Made by a program: the position numbers and the translations under genes. From Cryptomeria japonica (Eukaryota; Streptophyta; Pinopsida; Cupressales; Cupressaceae): DNA of 64,000 nucleotides. The notes beneath the pieces were generated by a model that was not told the DNA's origin, did no database searches, and was given only the letters and a program-made list of their open reading frames with translations. Of this stretch, positions 56,926 through 64,000 are shown in pieces. The DNA is taken from the NCBI RefSeq assembly GCF_030272615.1, contig NC_081408.1:199967341-200031340 (forward strand). The letters are read 5' to 3'. Numbering within the stretch: position 1 is the stretch's first letter; every line of letters begins with the position of its first letter.

Positions 56926-58217
56926 TGATGAATAATGATGAACAATAAGTACTCAATAGATACTGAGAGGGGGGTGAATCAGTATAGACAAAAACTTCTT
57001 TATCAACTTAAACTGCAAAGACTACACTAACTGGTAAACAACATAACCGATCTAAATCAAGGAAATACTGATAAAACACAGTATGATAGTGAAAGACATA
57101 AACCGATAACACTTAGATCTTCACAAGACCTAATATCTCATTTCCACTTCACCCATATGCATAAACAAGTAACACATCAGAAATATAATGACCACTGGAT
57201 TAGCATGCTTTACTGCTTAATAGAAAATACTAAGACATCACACATGACACACTCATTTTTTTGACATGAAAACCCAACTAGAAAAAACCACAGTGGGGAT
57301 GAATACCCACAAGTTGTTCTTGAACTCTTCTGAAGTCTACTTTGTTAGGAGCCTAGTCCGGTTAAGGACTTTACAATAGGTTCTGCTAGGAACCGATCCT
57401 ACTAGGGATCACCCGGTTAAAGGTTAAAACCCTGTTAAAGGTTACCTTGTCAGAGGATTTAAAGAACTCAATGATTTTGAGTCACCTTGTTAAAGGATTT
57501 ACAAAATGCCTATTAAAGCTACCCAGTAAAGGGATTTTTCAATGCTGAAATGGTTAGAAGTTAACAAGTAATACACTGATCTGATAACAACACTTAATGC
57601 CAAGGGAGATCCACTTCAGTTCCTATACTTCTGCAATCACACTTTGCAAATTTTTACTCACTGCACCAGTCTGGCAATAATCAAGTAGCTCTTCACTTGG
57701 ATACACACATAACATTTGCCAACAACCTTGAATGAGAGTCATCATTGACCTTATAGACAATGATTAGTTTGGTAGACAAAACCTAAAACCCTAAGCATCT
57801 AGGTTAACAATACAGTTGGTCCAATCCTGACCGTTCAATCCCATTGCATAGGGTAAAACAATCTTGAATACATCTCAAGACATTCTGCATCATTCATTCT
57901 TTGCCACTTTTGGAAGATGATAACCCATCATGTGCTCTCCACCATTTACTGAGACTTCGCACATTCCTGAGGTAGATAGAGTCAATCTTCCTCATGCAAG
58001 ATCCTCAAGGAAATCCTTCATACTCACAAGGCTGACATGGCAAAACGATCTGATCTTCATTTCATTGTTAACTCATCATAAGATGTTGTCGATCGAATCA
58101 CATAGACTTGGAATGCATCAACTGGAAACCCTGAAGCTGAGACTACCAACCAGTAATCATAACAAATGAAACCCCGATACAAACTTTGCATATACCAGTT
58201 CACATTCCAACATACCA
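56926..58217 (-). repeat. Element B 5' LTR, cut by L
   Basis: 1292 bp matching 51063 to about 52391 of the 3' LTR; the last shared bases are CATACCA before TGTCATGCCC of L. The missing ~135 bases, starting in the plus direction with GTTAACTTCATACC in the other LTR, should be found right of L. The hairpin ATACTGA/TCAGTAT lies at 56960-56985. Confidence 0.85.
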
Positions 58218-58942
58218 TGTCATGCCCAAACTTTTGGGCTAAAAACGGAACAATTTTTTTTTAAAACACTTAAACACTCAAAATATTCTACATTTAAAGT
58301 GGAATAAAATAAGTCTTGTCTTAACTAGAATGTAAATAGAATTGTTTTCTAAGGTTGGTTTAGTTAACCAACACAAATAAGCGACATTAATTAATGGAGA
58401 TTAATTAATCCCGAGAGGGTTGTCGCAATTTAGCTAGTTAATTAAATTATCTTAATTAAGTTGCCACTAATTAAAAATCAAGGGATAATTAGATATCTCA
58501 AATGCATTTAAATCATTCCCGACCAAATAATGATAATGCTATTTAAAATTAATTAATAATTCTTGATTACAAATTTTTCCCAAATTAATCTCCACTTGAC
58601 GACATATTTAATTAAATATAAAATTTATCTAAGAAATATCCCTATTAAAAATTCCTTGATAAATTTTACGTCAATACTACGATAAGATAACTATATAAAA
58701 TTTAATAAAATAAATTTAAATAGGTCTTCTACTTAACCTCAAATATGTATAATTAATTGTATATATGAAATTATATACATATAAACAATTTGGGTTAACA
58801 ATTTTATATTTTAACCTATTTATAAATGTATAAAAAAAATATCAACTATGTCCATTTATAATGCAACTTTTAAATAACCCTAAATTTTAAGTTATAATTT
58901 GAAAAGTTAATTCAAATTCCCTCTCATTATCTATTACATGCA

Positions 58943-59110
58943 AACCCTAACCCGAATATGGGCTAGGGTTGCATTTTTATTATTCTTGGTTATCTAAATG
59001 CTAACCCTAACTCAAAAATGGGTTAGGGTTGCATTTTTTTTTATCAAATATACTCCTCTTTCTTTTCTTTATTCTTTTTTTTTTTTTCCCTAACTCGAAA
59101 TGGGTTAGGG
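58943..59110. repeat. Three CCCTAAC...GTTAGGG palindromic repeats
   Basis: Near-palindromes of 23-28 bp at 58943-58970, 59003-59030 and 59088-59110, each with CCCTAACyC, a short A-rich centre and TGGGyTAGGG; the first two are followed by GTTGCATTTTT. They contain telomere-like CCCTAA words but are separated by 30-60 bases of other DNA. Confidence 0.6.
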
Positions 59111-59274
59111 TTTATTATATCTTATTTTATTTGAGTTGCGAGTGTGTGTTTTTGTTTTGTACAGGTTTAATGGCTAAGAGGTAGTGACCGAAATGGGCAA
59201 GGCATCGGCTGAGTGTTAGCGGAGGCCGAGCTATGGAAGAGGTTAGGTTACATAGCATGGGGCTCCCCCGGGTG

Positions 59275-59512
59275 CCACTATGCATACACATAGTGGTGCT
59301 GGTGCCGTCCACTGTGTGCACCCATAGTGGCGGTCAGTGCTGCCCACTGTGCGTACACATAGTGGCGGCCCGTGTCATCCACTATGTGTAAGCACAGTGG
59401 CAGTTGGGCCGTCCACTGTGTCTACACACAGTGGCGAAACCTCCGTGCCACCCACTGTGTGCAAACACAATGGCTCGGCCCATGAATCGTCCACTGTGTT
59501 TACACACAATAG
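59275..59512. repeat. Array of seven 22-bp near-palindromes
   Basis: Units at 59275, 59309, 59344, 59379, 59413, 59452 and 59491, each of form CCACTGTG..ACACA.AGTGG, spaced 34-39 bp. Linkers of 12-17 bp share GCCGT/GTGCC words, so the whole is a diverged GC-rich minisatellite in otherwise AT-rich DNA. Short ORFs through it (59127-59321 minus, 59337-59642 plus) follow from the repeats. Confidence 0.75.
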
Positions 59513-59595
59513 TTTAGCCCCAAGGAAATTGCCCCCCCTTTTTTCTATTATTTTATTATTATTTTTTATTTATTTAAAATATATATATTTATATA

Positions 59596-60645
59596 TGTTG
59601 GTATTTTGGTATGGTTTTGTCATTGATGTCAACACCTACTAAAACTCTAGCACTTTGGAGATCCAACAACATTCACCGGTAAGCAACTTTTGCACAGTCA
59701 CTGGTATATGATACACCGACAGGATATAATGATCACCCGCACTTGGAATAGCATGGAGAACACTTGGAAATGTCGAAGACATTGTTTGGACATCTTATTT
59801 TGGAGAATTTCTTATTGGCATATTTGTAATTGCATATTTGCTATTACCGGCAAATAGGTCAAGGGTTACACCGACAGGCTTATCTTTTCTAGATCGGCAC
59901 GACATATTATGAAGTTGATTAATTACTGTTGTAAATGAATCAAGCCAACATGTTCAATCGGTTATTGCATCGGATATTGTATTATTGTAAAATGATTTTA
60001 TTATAATATCTTGTAGAGTCGACCTACTAAAATTGGTCTTAGGTTATGGTATAAATGTAAGGTCTTAATTGTAAGATCGATGGAGGAATGTGAAAAAGGA
60101 TTTGTGTGAAGGTATATGCAAGATTAAGCAGAGCTATACACGTAGACATCATTTGAAGGTGAAGCTAGGTTTTTGTGAAAGCATATCAGAACTACACCAG
60201 TACTGAATCCAGCATATGAAGATGCTATTTTGAGTAGTACAATTTTATTGGATTTAACCATCCAACTATAGTCAATGTGACTCCCATTTGTGTTTGAGTA
60301 GTGAGCTCTAGGTGCTTGGCCTTTCTGCATGTGCAGACCTCATTTATGTACACTTACTATCTACAGTAGTATCATCTGATTGTGGGTAAGGTTTCCCACC
60401 GTGGTTTTTCCCCTTATAGGCTTTCCACGTACAAACATTGGTGTTATGTGTTGTGGATGATTTTGTCTTTTAGTTTCATGCATTAATCTTTACCGATATT
60501 GCATTTATCTGTTAAATTTGTCCACCAATATAGCAGACTATTTCATCGGTATTAAGCAGTAATTTGATTAAGTTGTTTTTGGTTTAATATTTGAGACAAC
60601 TGATTCACCCCCCCCCCCCCTCTCAGTTGTCTCTGGGACCTAACA
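59596..60645 (+). repeat. Element K 5' LTR
   Basis: 1050 bp, TGTTGGTATTTTGG...GACCTAACA, matching the J LTRs along its length. It carries TTTTGTCATTGATGTCAAC near the start and a 9-bp hairpin GACAACTGA/TCAGTTGTC with a 13-base C run near the end. Confidence 0.92.
60595..60631 (+). promoter_or_regulatory. Poly-C stem-loop near K LTR end
   Basis: A perfect 9-bp stem GACAACTGA (60595-60603) / TCAGTTGTC (60623-60631), 14 bases before the LTR end and 17 before the primer-binding site. Confidence 0.65.
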
Positions 60646-60647
60646 AT

Positions 60648-60659
60648 TGGTATCAAAGC
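60648..60659 (+). promoter_or_regulatory. Element K primer-binding site
   Basis: TGGTATCAAAGC, two bases after the LTR end; initiator tRNA-Met type, as in J. Confidence 0.88.
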
Positions 60660-60701
60660 GAGGTCCTCTTTTGCATAAGTTTAATAGCTTGAGGAGATCT
60701 A

Positions 60702-61785
60702 ATGTCTACTAACTATTTCAGGAAGGACAGTCCTAAACTTGATGGAATGAACTATGGCATATGGAAGATTAGAATGGAGACACATCTAAATTGCATTGGT
60801 AAGGATAGCTGGGAAGTTACAAAGAATGGTTATACTACTACTACTACCACTCAGCCTAATCCACCTAACTTGACTAAAGATGAGGAAAATGATTGCAAAG
60901 CAAGAGAAACACTTTTGAGTGCATTAACAGATTAGAAAATCATGGGATTATGTGATAGATCAACTGCTAAAGCTATTTAAGATCATTTGGAAACACTGAA
61001 TGAAGGAGATTCCACAGTCAAAATTGCAAAACTTGAAAGCTTCCAGGTCAGGTATGAAAATCTGAAAATGGAAGAAGATGAAAGAATTTTTGCCTTTATG
61101 GAAAGAGTTAATGAAATTGTTTTGGGTATAAAATGTTGTAGAGGAACCTTAACTAAAGATGAAATTGTTTCAAATTTTTTAAGAGGATTACCACCGGCAT
61201 ATAAAATGAAGGTTACTGCTATAAATGAGTTAAGAACAATGCCTAATACATCAGTAACTAGGGATACATTGATTGGAAAACTTTCAGCCTTTGAAATTGA
61301 GGAATTTGGTCGTGTTGCTACTATAAAGTTAGATTTAGCCTTTAAAGCATCAAACATCATCAACATCATCATTTGACAAATTTGATTGGAAAGCCTTTTA
61401 TGCAAGAGAAATTGAGGAAAGCAAGAAAGAAAATGAAGAACTTGAAGAGCTTGAAGCACTATTTGCAAGAAAAATGCCTAAAGGTCCAATTGGAAGTAAG
61501 TATGAAGGTAAAGCACGCTTTAAATGTTTTAACTATAATAAGATTGGTCATATGGATTCAAGATGCCCTGATAGACATGCTAGACTAAGAGAAGAAGCTA
61601 GAAGGACATACAGGCCTAATCCTGAATACCAGAGATACAAATTTAAGAAGAATAAGGACAAATCTTGTTATGTAGCTGATGAAGGAGTGACCGATGATTC
61701 TGATGAAGATCCTGTAGACAATGGATGGGTTTTTGTTGCTATAAGAGAAGATCAATCAGCACCTGCAGTGCAACTGGTAGAATAG
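60702..61785 (+). pseudogene. Element K gag
   Basis: The ATG at 60702 opens MSTNYFRKDSPKLDGMNYG and WKIRMETHLNC. There is a TAG at 60933 where J has CAG, and a TAA at the KAI codon (60978) where J has TAG and element I has Trp. It goes on with DHLETLNEGDSTVKIAKLES, ERIFAFMERVNEIVLGIKCC and INELRTMPNTSVTRDTLIG. One extra A in a CATCAACATCATC run (about 61350) shifts the frame. The knuckle is CFNYNKIGHMDSRC (second Cys changed to Tyr). The acidic linker to protease ends in a TAG at 61783. Confidence 0.9.
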
Positions 61786-61788
61786 GAC

Positions 61789-63240
61789 TTGGCAGCTAAA
61801 GTTGAAGTAAAGAATGAATGGATCATAGATTCTGGATGCTCACATCATATGACAGGAGATAAAGGTAAATTCTTGAACTTTCAAGAATACAATGGAGGCC
61901 TAGTAAGATTTGGAGATGACAAAGCTTGTCAGATCAAAGGTAAGGGTTCAATATCTTTTGATGGTAAGCATAACACTCACAATGTCTACTATGTTGAAGG
62001 TTTAAAGCATAATCTTTGAGTGCTGGTCAATTAGTTGAGAAAGGATTTTAGTTACCATTCAAAAATGGAAAATGCAAAATCATGAATAGAACTGGTTTAG
62101 AAATTGCAACCGGTAATCAGACTAGAGGTAATATCTTTCATTTGAACAATAGTGAAAAGACATGCTTGATTGCAAACATTGATCAATGTTGGCTATGGCA
62201 TAAGAGACTCTGTCATGTAAACTCTGATTGCATGGTAAAAATTAGTACTACTAAGGCAGTTAGAGATTTACCTAAAATTGTCAAACCTCACAACACAATA
62301 TGTAAGGAATGTCAATTTGGAAAACAGGTTAGAGCTAGTTTCAAAAGTATTCCAGAGAAATCTAATAATGCTCTTGATTTAATTCATAATGATTTATGTG
62401 GTCCAGCTAGAACTAAAAGCTTACAAGGTGATAGATAGTTCATGCTAATCATTGATGATTATTCTAGAATGTGTTGGGTTATTTTTCTCAGAGAAAAATC
62501 ATAAGCACTTGGAAAGTTTAAATTTTTCAAAGAAATGGTTGAAAATGAAACCAATAAGAAAATCAAATGCTTAAGATCAGATCAAGGAGGAGAATTTACA
62601 TCTAAGGAGTTCAATGCATTCTGTGAAGTGAATGGAATTAGAAGACAACTATCAACACCTTGGACACCACAGCAGAATGGAGTTGTTGAAAGGAAAAACA
62701 AAACTATCTTGGATGCAGCTAGAAGTATGTTATCAATAGCAAATATACCACATGAATATTGGAGAGAAGCAGTGAGTACAACAATCTATACATTCAACAA
62801 AGTTCACATCAAAGGTGAAACCGGTAAGACCCCTCATGAACTATGGTTTGGTATTACTTCCACTCTTAAATATTTAAGAATATTTGGAAGTAAATGCTAC
62901 ATTAGAAGAGATGAGTATATTGGGAAATTTGATCCTAGAAGTGATGAAGGAATATTTATTGATTATTCATCTAAGAGTAAAGCATATAGATGTTTTAACA
63001 AGAGATTGTAAAAAATTGTTGAGAGTACAAATGTAAAGATTGATGAACAATTCAAAGGAACTTCAAGGTATATAGATTCTAAACCAGCAACGGAAATTCT
63101 AACAAATGAAACTACACCAAATCCACTGATACAGACTGAAGATCCAGTTACACCGGTATCATCTAAAAATTCCACTGTGACTGAAGAACTACAACAAACA
63201 AAGACACCTCGGTATGTAAGACTGAATCATTCTGAAGATC
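61789..63240 (+). pseudogene. Element K protease and integrase
   Basis: The protease site WIIDSGCSHHMTGD is intact (about 61820). One base is missing in the NLLSAGQ codons near 62017. It continues with NRTGLEIATGNQTRGNIFHL, the zinc domain WLWHKRLCHVN with CKECQFGK, DDYSRMCWV (Asp), RSDQGGEFTSKEF (Asp), VVERKNKTIL (Glu), HELWFGITSTLKYLRIFGS, DPRSDEGIF and the RYIDSKP linker with TPRYVRLNHSEDQIIG. Stops lie at about 62436, 62502 and 63009. Confidence 0.9.
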
Positions 63241-64000
63241 AGATAATTGGAAAAAATACAAAGGAGTTATGACAAGAGGAATATTGGCAAATGAAGAGGT
63301 ATGCCTTATTTCTCACATTGAACCATCATCAATTAATGAGGCATGTGAAGATAAATATTGGACTAAAGCTATGGAGGAATAATTAGAGCAAATTGATAAA
63401 AATAACATTTGGACATTAGTTCCCCAGCCTAAAGATAAAAATGTAATTGGGACAAAAAGGGTATTCATAAACAAACTTAATGAAGATGGTAAGGTTATCC
63501 AAAATAAAGAAAGACTAGTGTGTAAGGGATATTCTCAAAAAGAAGGAGTTGACTATAATGAAACCTTTGCACTGGTAGCTAGAATTGAGGTAGTTAGATT
63601 GTTTTTGGCCTTTTCAGCACATAAATACTACAAAGTACATCAGATGGATATTAAATGTACATTTCTGAATGGAGATCTTGAGGAGGAATTTTACATTGAA
63701 AAACCTAATGGATTTTCTTTGATAGATGACAAAGATATCATTTGCAAGTTAAGAAAAGCTTTGTATGGATTGAAGCAAGCTCCAAGAGCTTGGTATTCAA
63801 GACTAGATAAGTATCTTTTAAAGAGTGGTTTTTCTAAAGGTAATGCTGACAGTAATCTATACTATAAAGTGACTAATGATGACATCTTGGCTATAGAAGT
63901 TTTTGTTGATGATATAGTATCTAGAGGAGAAGATAGATTGTGTAAAAACTTTTCTATTAAATTGCAACAAGAATTTGAAATGTCTATGATTGGTGAAATA
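63241..64000 (+). pseudogene. Element K reverse transcriptase, cut by window end
   Basis: After a one-base loss near 63255 the frame reads GVMTRGILANEEVCLI, IGTKRVFINKLNEDGKVI (Trp of the GTKWVF motif changed to Arg), [56 protein letters not shown] and the catalytic FVDDIVSRGEDRL, in which IFGG has become VSRG. There is one stop at 63379. The rest of RT, RNase H and the 3' LTR lie outside the window. Confidence 0.9.

Larger units (their letters stand above)
51063..58217 (-). mobile_element. Element B: Copia retrotransposon nested in A gag
   Basis: The 3' LTR is at 51063-52526, the PPT next to it, RNase H, RT, integrase, protease and gag run from 52793 to 56854, the primer-binding site is at 56911-56923 and the 5' LTR is at 56926-58217, cut by L. 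The left flank AGATT (51058-51062) should be repeated to the right beyond the window. It is the same family as A but inserted into it, so it is younger. Frameshifts and stops make all frames non-functional. Confidence 0.9.
58218..59595. repeat. LTR-like sequence L inserted in B's 5' LTR
   Basis: It starts TGTCATGCCCAAACTTTTGGGCT, a form common for plant LTR ends, exactly where B's LTR breaks off. It is very AT-rich to about 59120, then turns GC-rich with a palindrome array. No coding region is visible. It stops where K's 5' LTR starts (59596), so K inserted into it and its other part is outside the window. Whether it is a solo LTR or part of an element (possibly Gypsy type) cannot be told here. 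Confidence 0.5.
59596..64000 (+). mobile_element. Element K: Copia retrotransposon, runs off right edge
   Basis: 5' LTR 59596-60645, primer-binding site 60648, gag, protease, integrase and the first part of RT; the window ends inside RT. It is the same family as J (the parallel in gag, protease and integrase is close throughout). Unlike J it has small indels: one extra base near 61350, one lost near 62017 and one lost near 63255, plus several stops. Confidence 0.92.

Noticed and set aside
59275-59512. CRISPR-like pattern (22-bp repeats, 12-17-bp spacers)
   Set aside because: The repeats are diverged palindromes, linkers resemble each other, and the setting is a plant retrotransposon cluster. 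It is a minisatellite-like array.
59337-59642. 101-codon plus-strand open frame
   Set aside because: It is produced by the palindrome array and runs into the K LTR; there is no protein-like content beyond the repeats.
1-64000. Host genes, tRNA or rRNA genes, organelle DNA
   Set aside because: No frame outside the elements shows host-gene motifs, and no tRNA or rRNA pattern was seen by eye on either strand. Small RNA genes cannot be excluded without a search.

Overview
The window shows no host gene. It is a block of nested, decayed LTR retrotransposons, almost all Copia-type: wherever the pol order can be read it is protease, integrase, reverse transcriptase, RNase H. This is what the intergenic DNA of a large, repeat-rich seed-plant nuclear genome looks like. 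A gymnosperm is my guess from element style only, with low confidence. Most reading frames carry in-frame stops or frameshifts, so the coding entries are pseudogenes. I labelled the elements A to L.

Left block (1-22787, mostly + strand). The oldest layer is Copia element H, of which an RT piece (10709-10999), an RNase H end (20468-21149) and a 3' LTR (21555-22787) remain. Element G (3644-10708), a SIRE/Maximus-like Copia with a long coiled-coil gag, ends exactly where H resumes. Element F seems to sit in G's 5' LTR; only its long non-pol ORF (3-2694) and 3' LTR (2713-3643) are in the window. A 9.5 kb composite insertion (11000-20462, imperfect 5-bp duplication) splits H's RT and carries, on the minus strand, a second diverged copy of the F ORF (12997-15926).

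Middle block (22788-36821). This holds a scrambled piece with an integrase fragment, the 5' LTR, gag and protease start of element I (23442-26005), and a D-family LTR fragment split by the complete minus-strand element J (26470-33186, target duplication AATTC). The 3' part of element E follows (33715-35767), then an unidentified minus-strand coding relic (35768-36540) and an LTR scrap.

Right block (36822-64000). Minus-strand Copia element A is the host layer. Its 3' LTR holds a 2.7 kb solo LTR D (37319-39994). Its integrase is split by element C (42796-49388, duplication CTTTC), a non-autonomous element with no pol that encodes a four-zinc-knuckle coiled-coil protein and a second, very long ORF. 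Its gag is split by Copia element B, B's 5' LTR by an LTR-like sequence L (58218-59595), and L by plus-strand Copia element K, which runs off the right edge inside RT. The right halves of A, B, L and K should lie beyond the window in the order K, L, B, A.

Three things deserve attention. (1) A family of about 1000-codon non-pol ORFs is carried by four LTR elements (F, the composite, C, E). (2) A stem-loop with a poly-C loop lies just before the LTR 3' end in nearly every family, with stem sequences that change on both sides together. (3) An inverted repeat brackets the polypurine tract / 3' LTR boundary in several families. L also contains an array of seven 22-bp near-palindromes.
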